From the NCBI RefSeq assembly GCF_003001675.1, contig NZ_PVYW01000006.1, positions 186,001-250,000 on the forward strand: a stretch of DNA of 64,000 nt. Direction: 5' to 3'. The translations under genes and the position numbers were made by a program. The stretch comes from Cohnella sp. SGD-V74. Its GTDB lineage: Bacteria; Bacillota; Bacilli; Paenibacillales; Paenibacillaceae. Below the pieces are notes generated by a model. It saw only the letters and a program-made list of their open reading frames with translations, was not told the origin of the DNA and ran no database searches. The number at the start of each line of letters is the position of its first letter. Positions within the stretch are counted from its first letter, which is position 1. Positions 19,189-27,199 of this stretch are shown here, piece by piece.

Positions 19189-20985
19189 ATGATTAATCGC
19201 AACATTCGCAACAAGCTGTTTTTCGTATTTCTGGGCATTTCGATCGTTCCCATTTTTATCGTGACGCTCATTTCCTATAACGCTTACACGAGTCTTGTCG
19301 CCAAGCAGGTATCCCTCGTCTCGACCGGCACGATCGACAACGCTGTCGAGCGGATCGACCATATTTTCCAGAACATCGACCATATTACGCTGTCATTCCA
19401 GCAGTTCACCACCCGCCCGGGGGCGGTGACGGTGTCGCAGGAGCTGAACAAGCTGATCAACAATCCGAATGCCGATCAGTACGACTTTTTCCTGGCGCGC
19501 ACCAACATGCTGTTTTTTTTCAACAACCTCATGCTCGGCAATCCGTATTTGAACGGCATCTACATTTTCCTCCCGGACGGACAGTCGATCAGCTACGGCA
19601 TCAGCACCGATCTCAAGGTCGACTACAGCCCGCTGGGCGACGCTTGGTACGAACGGACGCTGGTGAAAAACGGAGGCCTGTACATCAGCGATGCCGATAC
19701 GAAGGAATTCATCATAAACGCCAAACCGTCCATTACGTTCTCCCGCGCGCTGTACGATCCCGATACCCGGCAGCTGCTCGGCGTGCTGATGCTCGACTGC
19801 GGGCTCGATATTTTCAAAGGCATCGACAAAGATATCGTCCCCGACATTACGAACATGTTTCTCGTTAACGGCAACGGGAAGATTCTGTACGAAAACTCCG
19901 CAGCTCCGCGAATCGGCGAGCGTCTGCCCGAGCCGCTGAACGGCTGGATCGCCGCCCATCCGGGCGAAGCCGCCGAAGAGACGACAGACGGGACGCTGGC
20001 CGTCGTGAGGCCGTTTCCCGACAACGATTGGAAGATCGTCGGCTCGATTCGTCTGTCGGAGCTGTACAAGCAATACGGCGTGTCCGAGCGGCTGCTGATC
20101 TATATCGCGGTCACGTGCGCGGTGATTTTCGTACTTCTGTCCATTCTGCTCTCGAGCCTGATTACGAAGCCGATTATCGACCTCAGCAAGACGATGCGGA
20201 AAAACAAATTTCTCAGCCTCGTTACGGTGAAGAAGAATCTGGAGCGGACAGACGAGATCGGCGTGCTGTACACGGAGTACAACAAAATGATTCAGGACAT
20301 CGACAGATATATCAAGGAGAGTTATCAGAACAGGCTTATTACGCTGGATTCGCAGATGAAAGCGCTGGAGGCGCAGATCAACTCTCACTTTCTGTACAAC
20401 ACGTTGGAGTCGATCAACAGCATCGCCGAGATCGAGGAAGTCGAGAGCATCGCCGTCATGACGAAGGCGCTCGGAGACATGTTCCGCTACAGCATCAAGA
20501 CGGAGAGCGAGCTGGTCCCGATCGAGGACGAGCTTGCGCACGTCAGCAACTACATGACGATTCAGAAAATCCGCTACGAGGACAAAATCGACTTCCGCCT
20601 CGAGATCGAGGCAGATTTGCCGTCCTATAAGGTGCTGAAGCTCATCGTGCAGCCGATCGTCGAGAACGCGCTGTACCATGGTCTGGAGAGCACCAGGAAA
20701 AAGGGAACCGTCGCCGTAAAAGTATTCCGCGCGGAGGAGCGCATCGTCTTGGAAATCGCGGACGACGGCGTCGGCATGTCGCCGGAGCAGCTTCAGGAGC
20801 TGCGGGCGCTGCTGAGCGAGCCGCCCGCTTTCAGCGAGCTCGGCCACCGCGACAAGCGGAGCATCGGGCTTAAAAACGTGCATTCGAGAATTTCCCTCTA
20901 CTACGGCCCCGAGTACGGCTTATCGCTGGAGAGCGAGCTGGACAAAGGGACGAGGGTCGTTCTCAACGTGCCTATCCTGGATTAG
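19189..20985 (+). CDS. Sensor histidine kinase, YesM type
   Basis: 598 residues from the ATG at 19189, which has GGAGG 7-8 nt upstream; the frame is open back to 19129 but has no SD there. Two membrane helices (about 12-32 and 305-325) flank an extracellular Cache-like sensor. HAMP, His_kinase (INSHFLYNTLE, His about 400) and HATPase (N box VENALYHGLE; G box DGVGMSPEQL) follow. It sits 12 bp ahead of its regulator. The pair lies between two operons that share a promoter element, so it probably senses the sugar those operons import and cleave. Confidence 0.93.
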   Translation: MINRNIRNKLFFVFLGISIVPIFIVTLISYNAYTSLVAKQVSLVSTGTIDNAVERIDHIFQNIDHITLSFQQFTTRPGAVTVSQELNKLINNPNADQYDFFLARTNMLFFFNNLMLGNPYLNGIYIFLPDGQSISYGISTDLKVDYSPLGDAWYERTLVKNGGLYISDADTKEFIINAKPSITFSRALYDPDTRQLLGVLMLDCGLDIFKGIDKDIVPDITNMFLVNGNGKILYENSAAPRIGERLPEPLNGWIAAHPGEAAEETTDGTLAVVRPFPDNDWKIVGSIRLSELYKQYGVSERLLIYIAVTCAVIFVLLSILLSSLITKPIIDLSKTMRKNKFLSLVTVKKNLERTDEIGVLYTEYNKMIQDIDRYIKESYQNRLITLDSQMKALEAQINSHFLYNTLESINSIAEIEEVESIAVMTKALGDMFRYSIKTESELVPIEDELAHVSNYMTIQKIRYEDKIDFRLEIEADLPSYKVLKLIVQPIVENALYHGLESTRKKGTVAVKVFRAEERIVLEIADDGVGMSPEQLQELRALLSEPPAFSELGHRDKRSIGLKNVHSRISLYYGPEYGLSLESELDKGTRVVLNVPILD

Positions 20986-20997
20986 AGGTGTCGCGTT

Positions 20998-22578
20998 ATG
21001 TATAAATATATCGTCGTGGACGACGAAGTCTTGATCCGGCGCGGAATGCTGAAGAAGATTCGCGCCGCCGACTTCGGCGATCGACTCGAGTTCGCCGGGG
21101 AGGCGAACAACGGCGAGGACGCTCTGGCTCTGCTCGAGAGCGCCGACCCGGACATTATCATCACCGATATGAGAATGCCGGAGATGGACGGCAAGCTGCT
21201 GCTTCAGACGCTTCAGACGAACTATCCGAGCAAGAAAATCATCGTCGTCAGCGGCTACTCCGACTACGAATACATGAAGGAAGCCATCTCCGCCAAGGTG
21301 GTCGGCTACTTGCTCAAACCGTTCAGCCGGGACGAGATTCGCGAAACGCTGACCAAGGCCATCGACTTGCTCGATGCGGAGCGCTCGGCGCTGCAGCAGC
21401 TGGAGCATCAGGAGAACGAGAAGCAGGAGATCAGCTACGACGCGGACCTTCAGTCGCTCGGCCATCTTATTGTGGGATTGCACCGGAAAGAGAAGGTTCC
21501 GGCGTTCCGCTCTGTAAGGCTGCAGGAGGCTGCTTCGGCGAAGCGCTACGTCCTGCTGGCGGCGTACTCCTCGGGAGAGCTTGAGCCATATGAAGGTGAG
21601 GCCGGAGCCCCTTATCTGTACGTCCCGCATGTTCAGCAGGATCATATGGCCTTTTATTTGTTCTATGCGTCGGCGCCGGAGAGCGCCGCGAAGGATCTCG
21701 CCGAGGCTGCGGCGGCAATGGCCGGGATGATTGGCGAGCAGGCCCCCGGGAATCCGAGGTTCGGAATCAGCGGGGAAAAAAGCTCGCTAAGCGAGCTGTT
21801 CGAGGCGTACGAGGAGACGGTCGAAGCGTTGAACGGCATTCGCATCGGCTCCACGGGGGCGGTCGTATCGGTGTTTCGCGGCGGCGCCGGGAAGCCGGTT
21901 TCCCTGACGGAGCCGTGGGAACGGGCGGACGAGCTGCTGTTCTTCATCGAGTCGGGCAACAAGGCGAAGACCTCCGAATGGATCGGCAAGCTGTTCGCGC
22001 ATTATTCTTCAGTGCCGGAGCTGACGCTGGGGGAGGTAAAAAGCGAATGCCGGCTGCTCGTGCAAGAGGTCCGCGACGTGCTGCACCGCAATTTTCACAT
22101 TGATGGGGGCCATTCCCCCTCGTCCAGCTTCGAGACCGCCTTGGCCGGCTTCTTCGATGCGGACGCCATTCGCGACTATTTGCTCAACGTGCTGCCCAGT
22201 GTCGCAGACATGATGAGCGGACAAAACCTGTACTCGTCCGAACAGATCGTCGACAATATCAAAGCTTACATCCACAACAATTTCAACAAAGTGCTGACGC
22301 TGGACAAAATCTCGTCGCTGTTTTTCCTGAACCCCAGCTATTGCAGCTTCCTGTTCAAGGAGAAAACCGGCATCAACTTCATCGACTACGTCAACCAGGT
22401 ACGCATCGGCAAAGCCAAGGAGCTGCTCGGAAGCACCGACGACAAAGTGTACAAAATCGCGAAGTCGCTCGGCTACGACAACACGAAATATTTTTTCCGC
22501 GTATTCAAGAAGCTGACCGGGCTGACTCCGGAGGAATATCGCTCGAACGCGGCTCATGCTGCGGAATCCTCCCAATAG
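20998..22578 (+). CDS. Response regulator, YesN type (REC + AraC HTH)
   Basis: 526 residues; start ATG preceded by AGAGGTG. The receiver domain has DIIITDMRMPEMDG with phospho-accepting Asp 57 and the conserved Lys in LLKPFSRDE. A variable middle region is followed by an AraC HTH (about 415-520) with LTLDKISSLFFLNPSYCSFL and VYKIAKSLGYDNTKYFFRVF. It is the output of the adjacent kinase. I infer it activates the 18986 and 25735 minus-strand promoters through the shared CTAAA-based element. Confidence 0.93.
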   Translation: MYKYIVVDDEVLIRRGMLKKIRAADFGDRLEFAGEANNGEDALALLESADPDIIITDMRMPEMDGKLLLQTLQTNYPSKKIIVVSGYSDYEYMKEAISAKVVGYLLKPFSRDEIRETLTKAIDLLDAERSALQQLEHQENEKQEISYDADLQSLGHLIVGLHRKEKVPAFRSVRLQEAASAKRYVLLAAYSSGELEPYEGEAGAPYLYVPHVQQDHMAFYLFYASAPESAAKDLAEAAAAMAGMIGEQAPGNPRFGISGEKSSLSELFEAYEETVEALNGIRIGSTGAVVSVFRGGAGKPVSLTEPWERADELLFFIESGNKAKTSEWIGKLFAHYSSVPELTLGEVKSECRLLVQEVRDVLHRNFHIDGGHSPSSSFETALAGFFDADAIRDYLLNVLPSVADMMSGQNLYSSEQIVDNIKAYIHNNFNKVLTLDKISSLFFLNPSYCSFLFKEKTGINFIDYVNQVRIGKAKELLGSTDDKVYKIAKSLGYDNTKYFFRVFKKLTGLTPEEYRSNAAHAAESSQ

Positions 22579-22581
22579 ATC

Positions 22582-22624
22582 AAGGGGCCGTCTCCAAGTC
22601 TTGTCGACTTAGGGACGGCCCCTT
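22582..22624. terminator. Bidirectional terminator between convergent genes
   Basis: AAGGGGCCGTC (22582-22592) pairs with GACGGCCCCTT (22614-22624); an inner AAGTC/GACTT extends it. It separates the response regulator from the convergent ABC permease gene. The stem resembles the outer arms of the palindromic elements at 14046, 25861 and 39903 with the inside missing. Confidence 0.8.
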
Positions 22625-22637
22625 GCTGATCTGACGA

Positions 22638-23471
22638 TTACCCTTTAACCGAACCGACGGTCAGTCCGCCGATGAAGTACTTTTGCAGAAACGCAAACAT
22701 GACGAGCAGCGGCAGCGCGCAGAGGAAACACGCCGCGAACAGGACGTTCCACGCCGTCGGATTCGTCTGGTCGCCCATGAAGCCGAGCATGGCCAGCGGC
22801 AGCGGAGATTCGGCGGCTCTGGAAATAAAGATCATGTTGAAGAAGTAGTCGTTCCAGATCCACACGCCCTGCGTGATGACGACCGACACCGTGACCGGCA
22901 GCAGCAGCGGGAACACGATCTGCCAGAAGCGGCGCATCAGGCCCGCTCCGTCGATGAGCGCCGACTCCTCTACCTCGATCGGAATGCTGCTCTTGATAAA
23001 CCCGGTATAGAGGAAAGAGGAAAACGGAATGCTGCACGTAATGAACATCAGAATCGGCGTATATTGCGAGCTCGGAATGTGCAGTCCCTGAATCGTCTGA
23101 ACGATCGGGATAATGACCATCTGGCTCGGCACGACAAGCCCGCACAGGAAGAACAGATAGAGCGCCTTGCTCAGCCGATTGTTGATCCGCGCGATCGGAT
23201 AAGCGGCCATCGACGTGAACAGCACGACGACGACGACCGAGATGACCGTCAGCATTAAGCTGTTGCCGAGCGCCTGCATGAAGTGCATCTTATCGAAAGC
23301 GACCCGATAGCTCTCCAGCGAAAATTCGCTGAACAGCTGCAGCGGATTGGTCATGTTCGATACCGAACGGAACGAGCTCGACAGCGCGATCAGAAGCGGC
23401 AGGATGTTCAGCAGCAGGACAAACGAAATGCCGATATGCGTAAGCGTCTTTTTGGCGATGCCGCCGTTCAT
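22638..23471 (-). CDS. Carbohydrate ABC transporter permease (MalG type)
   Basis: 277 residues with six predicted membrane helices. The EAA loop that contacts the ATPase is EESALIDGAGLMRRFWQIVFP (read as two short pieces around IDGAG). It ends GGLTVGSVKG, typical of CUT1 inner-membrane permeases of the MalG side. The start ATG overlaps the stop of the other permease by 4 nt (ATGA). Together with the 23468 permease and the 24428 lipoprotein it forms a sugar importer. No ATPase gene is present, so a shared MsmX-type ATPase elsewhere is expected. Confidence 0.94.
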   Translation of the reverse strand: MNGGIAKKTLTHIGISFVLLLNILPLLIALSSSFRSVSNMTNPLQLFSEFSLESYRVAFDKMHFMQALGNSLMLTVISVVVVVLFTSMAAYPIARINNRLSKALYLFFLCGLVVPSQMVIIPIVQTIQGLHIPSSQYTPILMFITCSIPFSSFLYTGFIKSSIPIEVEESALIDGAGLMRRFWQIVFPLLLPVTVSVVITQGVWIWNDYFFNMIFISRAAESPLPLAMLGFMGDQTNPTAWNVLFAACFLCALPLLVMFAFLQKYFIGGLTVGSVKG

Positions 23472-24349
23472 GCCGACACCTCCCTTTTGTTCAGCCTAAG
23501 CACGAAGAAGATCGTAATGGCGATAATGACGATGAACGATACGACGGCGAGCGCGGAAGCTTTGCCGTACTGCATCTCGCGGAAAGCCATGCGGAAAATT
23601 TCGAACAGCAGGGTGCTCGTCGCCCGCCCCGGTCCGCCGTTGGTCATGATGAAGGAGTAATCGAACGCCTTCAGGCCGTTGATCAAGCTGAGCGTCACGT
23701 TAATCGTCATGGAGGTAGCCAGCAGCGGCAGGCGAATAAACCGCGTCACTTGCCAGGAGCTGGCGCCGTCTATGCGGCCCGCTTCCTCCAAGTCGACGGG
23801 AACCGTCTGCAACCCCGCCAGGAAAATAACCGTGCTCGTCCCGATATGCTTCCAGACGTCGACCGCGGTGATCGCGTACAACGCGGAGCTGTAGTTCCCG
23901 AGAAGATTAAGGCTCGCGCCGTCGACGCCGAACCAGCTTAATACGGTAGCGATAAGGCCGCTGTCAGGCATATAGACGTAGCTCCAAATGAACCCGACGA
24001 CGATCGCGCTGAACAAGGTCGGCACGTAAGCGGCTGTACGATAAAGGCCCGTGGCTCTTATTTTCATATTCAGGAGAAAAGCCAAACCCAATGCGATCAA
24101 GTTGCTGAACACGACGAATACGAGCGTGTAGATCAGCGTGTTGGACAAGGAAGTGCCGGCTACGCCGTCCTTGAAAATCTGCGAGAAGTTATCGAAGCCG
24201 ATATAATTGAAATTTTGAATGAAGCCGTTATAGTCGGAAAAGCTGTACTGGAACAGCCGAAGGATCGGATAGATCCAGAATACGAGATACATCGTCAATG
24301 CGGGCACGACGAACCAGTACATCGTTTTTTTCAATACCGCTGAATTCAT
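23468..24349 (-). CDS. Carbohydrate ABC transporter permease (MalF type)
   Basis: 293 residues, six helices, start after AAAGGA. The N-terminus reads FWIYPILRLFQYSFSDYNG as in MalF-side CUT1 permeases, and the EAA loop contains EEAGRIDGASSWQVTRFIRLP. It forms the membrane heterodimer with the following permease (4-nt overlap). It lies 78 bp downstream of the binding-protein gene, with a strong hairpin in the gap (24379-24401), which may keep permease levels below those of the binding protein. Confidence 0.94.
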   Translation of the reverse strand: MNSAVLKKTMYWFVVPALTMYLVFWIYPILRLFQYSFSDYNGFIQNFNYIGFDNFSQIFKDGVAGTSLSNTLIYTLVFVVFSNLIALGLAFLLNMKIRATGLYRTAAYVPTLFSAIVVGFIWSYVYMPDSGLIATVLSWFGVDGASLNLLGNYSSALYAITAVDVWKHIGTSTVIFLAGLQTVPVDLEEAGRIDGASSWQVTRFIRLPLLATSMTINVTLSLINGLKAFDYSFIMTNGGPGRATSTLLFEIFRMAFREMQYGKASALAVVSFIVIIAITIFFVLRLNKREVSA

Positions 24350-24378
24350 GCTGGGAGTTCCTTTCCGAATGGAATGGG

Positions 24379-24401
24379 AAGGGGACCTTCACGGTCCCCT
24401 T
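24379..24401 (-). promoter_or_regulatory. Intercistronic hairpin between binding protein and permease
   Basis: AAGGGGACC and GGTCCCCTT form a perfect 9-bp stem with a 5-nt loop in the 78-bp gap after the binding-protein stop. There is no T tract. Such hairpins commonly stabilise the upstream mRNA or partly stop transcription, giving more binding protein than permease (inference). A longer one stands at the same place in the 36.7 kb operon. Confidence 0.55.
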
Positions 24402-24427
24402 CATTCGATTCTTGGCGACGGACCGGA

Positions 24428-25735
24428 TTATTTCTTCCAGAGTTCGTCGAACTTCGCTTGCATAGCGCTGGCTACGTCTTCCGTCGTCGTCTTGCGGCCG
24501 CCGATGATTTCGCCGAACTTCACCTGCAGCGTGTCGGCTACGCCGTTCGGCCACATTTGGTTGGCGAAGTAGATGGAATTGCCGCCCGATTGGTACAGCT
24601 CGTACGAATACTTGTACAAGTCGTTGTTCAGCGGAACTCCGTTAAACGCGCTGATCGAAGGATTCAGCTTCACCCATTCCGCGAACAAGTCGGAGCTGCT
24701 GTCGAACCAGTAGTTGAGCACTTGCTTGACTTCTTCCAGATGCGCAGATTTCGCGTTGACCGCCCATCCGGCCGCCGTCGATACCGCTTGCCATACCGGC
24801 TGCCCCGGCTCGTTGCCCGGCAGCGGGAAAAATCCGCGTTCGAACGTAGCCGCGCCTTGAGCCGTCAGCGTCGGGAAGTCCCATGTGCCGTCGAACACCA
24901 TCGCCGCTTTGCCGTCGATGAACATTTGCGTCGCTTGCGGTCCGCCCAGTCCGAGCGTGTTTTTGGCGATGTAGCCTTTTTCGTACAATTCCTTATACAT
25001 CGAGAGAGCCTTCACCCAAGTCTCGTCGGTGAATTTCTTCTCGCCGGATTGCAGCTTGAGGTCGAAATCCTTGTCGGCCGAGTACACCGTGTTCGCCGCG
25101 AGCTGATAAGCGCCGAATTGAATCCACCACGGATCCTTATCGCCCATGACGATCGGCGTAACGCCGGCGTCCAGCAGCTTCTGGCACGCTTCAAGGAACG
25201 CCTGCCAATCCTGAGGCACTTCCGTAATGCCGACCTCCGCGAACAAATCCTTGTTGTAGTAAGTGCCGAGCATGTCGATGCCCTTCGTGATGCCGTATAC
25301 TTTGCCGTCGTTCGACATGTCGCTGCGGGCGCCTTCGCTGATGTTGCTCATGAACGGCAGGTCCGTCAGGTCGGCCAGATAACCGGCTTTCGACAGGTCG
25401 ATGATGCTCGCCGCGGAACCCATTCTCGGCCATACGCGGAAGATGTCGGGCGCTTCGCCCGCTGCCAGCTTCGTCTTGATCGAAGTGTTGTACTGGTCGT
25501 CCGGAAGCTTCTGAACTTCGAGCTTGATGTTCGGGAACTTCTCGTTCACCATCTTAGGCAGCACGTCCAACTCGAAGTCTTGGCCGTCCGCCGCTTTGTT
25601 GCCGGATACGATCATCGTCAGCGTGACGTTCTTGCTTCCTCCGCTGCTCTCCTCGCCTTTGTCGGAGCTGCCGCAGCCGCTCAATAGAGCTGTCGTTGCC
25701 GCCAGCGCGGTTACGCCGGCCAGAATCGTCTTCAT
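24428..25735 (-). CDS. Sugar ABC transporter substrate-binding lipoprotein
   Basis: 435 residues from the ATG at 25735 (AAGGA 9 nt upstream); the frame also offers a GTG at 25756 without SD. The lipoprotein signal ends LLSGC with the lipidated Cys at 21. The mature protein is a family 1 extracellular solute-binding protein (two lobes; e.g. MIVSGNKAADGQDFELDVLPK near the start, FIDGKAAMVFDGTWDFP in the middle). It captures an oligosaccharide outside the membrane and delivers it to the two permeases downstream. The promoter region at 25802-25857 carries the element shared with the 18986 operon. Confidence 0.93.
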   Translation of the reverse strand: MKTILAGVTALAATTALLSGCGSSDKGEESSGGSKNVTLTMIVSGNKAADGQDFELDVLPKMVNEKFPNIKLEVQKLPDDQYNTSIKTKLAAGEAPDIFRVWPRMGSAASIIDLSKAGYLADLTDLPFMSNISEGARSDMSNDGKVYGITKGIDMLGTYYNKDLFAEVGITEVPQDWQAFLEACQKLLDAGVTPIVMGDKDPWWIQFGAYQLAANTVYSADKDFDLKLQSGEKKFTDETWVKALSMYKELYEKGYIAKNTLGLGGPQATQMFIDGKAAMVFDGTWDFPTLTAQGAATFERGFFPLPGNEPGQPVWQAVSTAAGWAVNAKSAHLEEVKQVLNYWFDSSSDLFAEWVKLNPSISAFNGVPLNNDLYKYSYELYQSGGNSIYFANQMWPNGVADTLQVKFGEIIGGRKTTTEDVASAMQAKFDELWKK

Positions 25736-25801
25736 CTTTTTCTTTCCTTGGAACACGGTTATCAGTCCCCCTGATCTTGATCTGTTTTTCGGGCTACGTT
25801 C

Positions 25802-25857
25802 ATGTTACCTTCTCTTCCGGTGTATTTACTTTAGTACTTAAAGTGCACAATTTTTAG
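25802..25857 (-). promoter_or_regulatory. Predicted YesN-type activator element and promoter
   Basis: Minus-strand CTAAAAATTGTGCAC (25857-25843), CTAAAGT (25834-25828) and -10-like TAACAT (25807-25802). All distances equal those of the 19049-19104 element, and each element lies about 65-120 bp before its start codon. It ends 3 bp from palindromic element copy B. Confidence 0.6.
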
Positions 25858-25860
25858 ATG

Positions 25861-26152
25861 AAGGAGCGGTCCCATAAGCCAGAACAACAAAAATGATCGA
25901 TAAAAAGAATGGGGATATATCTCCTGTAGAGCGAAGCGCCTGCCTCATACGGTCATGAAATTACCCTGTTACGGGTTAATCCATTCCTGATTTCATGACC
26001 TTGCTTCGGGGTCCCCGGAAAGTAATCGGAATAAGCTGCGAAGCTTCTCGTCACTTTCTGGGGTACATTGTAGCGGAAGGAGATATATCCCCATGGTAAT
26101 ACATGGATCATTCTATATTGTTGTTCTCGATTGACTTAATGGACAGCCTCTT
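25861..26152. repeat. Palindromic interspersed element, copy B (long form)
   Basis: Outer arms AAGGAGCGGTCCCATAAG (25861-25878) and, reading back from 26152, AAGAGGCTGTCCATTAAG. The inner stem GGGGATATATCTCC (25911-25924) pairs perfectly with GGAGATATATCCCC (26079-26092). Inside are further hairpins: GGTCATGAAA/TTTCATGACC (25951-25960, 25991-26000) around ACCC-TGTTAC-GGGT, and CCCCGGAAAGT/ACTTTCTGGGG (about 26013-26062). The TGCCTCATACGGTC...GGGT core is shared with copy C. It fills most of the divergent gap 25736-26197 and holds no gene. Confidence 0.85.
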
Positions 26153-26197
26153 CGTATGTTATATTTTGGTCAGTATCGGGAAAAAGTAGGGTTGCGC

Positions 26198-27199
26198 ATG
26201 AACCACCTTCAATTGGACGAGCTGCTTCGGGGCCTGGATGCCGTCGAACGCATTCAGCTCCGTACGCGCGAGAACGTCAACGACTTCGACGGCGGAGAGC
26301 TTGCGGACGAGCCCGACGGAATTCCCCGCATGCAGGGCAAGTATTTTTTCGGGAGCGATTCGGTATCCCTGCGCAAGCACCACCGGTTCGCCGCCATGCC
26401 TGTCCATAAGCACGATTTCATCGAATTGAACTATATGTATTCCGGCTCATGCGAGCAGCGGATCGACGGCCGGCAGGTGACGCTTCGCCAAGGCGACGCC
26501 TGCTTGATGGACCGCAACGTGCCTCACGGCATCGCGCCGCTGGGAGAGAACGATATTCTTGTGAACCTGCTGCTGCGCAAGGAGACGCTCGCTTCCGCTT
26601 TCCCGGACCGGGCGCCCGAAGGCGGAGCGGTCGCGAGCTTTATCGCGCATGCTCTATCGGAGCGGCAGCGGCACGGAAGATACATCGTCTTCCGGCCCGG
26701 GGAACGCGTCAAGCTGCACGGGTTGATGTGCGACATGATGTGCGAATTTTTCGATCCGGACGGACATTCCGCCGATCTGCTGCGCCACTACGTGCCGATT
26801 TTGCTCATCGAGCTGATGCGCATCTACGACCTTGATCTGAATTACGAGCCGGAACCGCCCCTCCCCCAAGGGGTTATCCGCGACGTGCTGCTCTATATGG
26901 AAGAAAATCCGGGAAGCTGCACGCTGACCGAATTGGCCGAGCGCTTCCACTTCAGTCCGAAATACTTGGGAAGCCTGCTGAAGAGCCGAACGGGCCTCAC
27001 CTATACGGAGTGGGTGCAGCGGCAGCGGCTGAACCGGGCGGCCCGGCTGCTCATGGAAACCGACGCAAGCGTCGATGAGGTCGCCAGGCAGTGCGGGTAC
27101 GAGAGCCTCGGATTTTTCTATCGGAAGTTCAAGGCCCGCTTCGGCCGGACGCCCCACGATTTCCGCAGCGCTCCGCGCACGCTGCCTTACAATCCGTAA
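26198..27199 (+). CDS. AraC family transcriptional regulator
   Basis: 333 residues from the ATG at 26198 (GTAGGG upstream; the frame is open to a TTG at 26156). The N-terminal cupin has MPVHKHDFIELNYMYSGSC, typical of sugar-sensing AraC proteins. The C-terminal double HTH is CTLTELAERFHFSPKYLGSL and VDEVARQCGYESLGFFYRKF. It begins just outside palindromic copy B, and its 3' end overlaps the convergent rhamnosidase-like gene by 13 bp. Likely controls that gene or the neighbouring importer; the effector is unknown. Confidence 0.9.
   Translation: MNHLQLDELLRGLDAVERIQLRTRENVNDFDGGELADEPDGIPRMQGKYFFGSDSVSLRKHHRFAAMPVHKHDFIELNYMYSGSCEQRIDGRQVTLRQGDACLMDRNVPHGIAPLGENDILVNLLLRKETLASAFPDRAPEGGAVASFIAHALSERQRHGRYIVFRPGERVKLHGLMCDMMCEFFDPDGHSADLLRHYVPILLIELMRIYDLDLNYEPEPPLPQGVIRDVLLYMEENPGSCTLTELAERFHFSPKYLGSLLKSRTGLTYTEWVQRQRLNRAARLLMETDASVDEVARQCGYESLGFFYRKFKARFGRTPHDFRSAPRTLPYNP

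Noticed and set aside
25925..26078. Possible CRISPR-like or riboswitch structure inside copy B
   Set aside because: Only one set of nested hairpins, no regularly spaced direct repeats, and the same core recurs in copy C, so it is part of the palindromic element.
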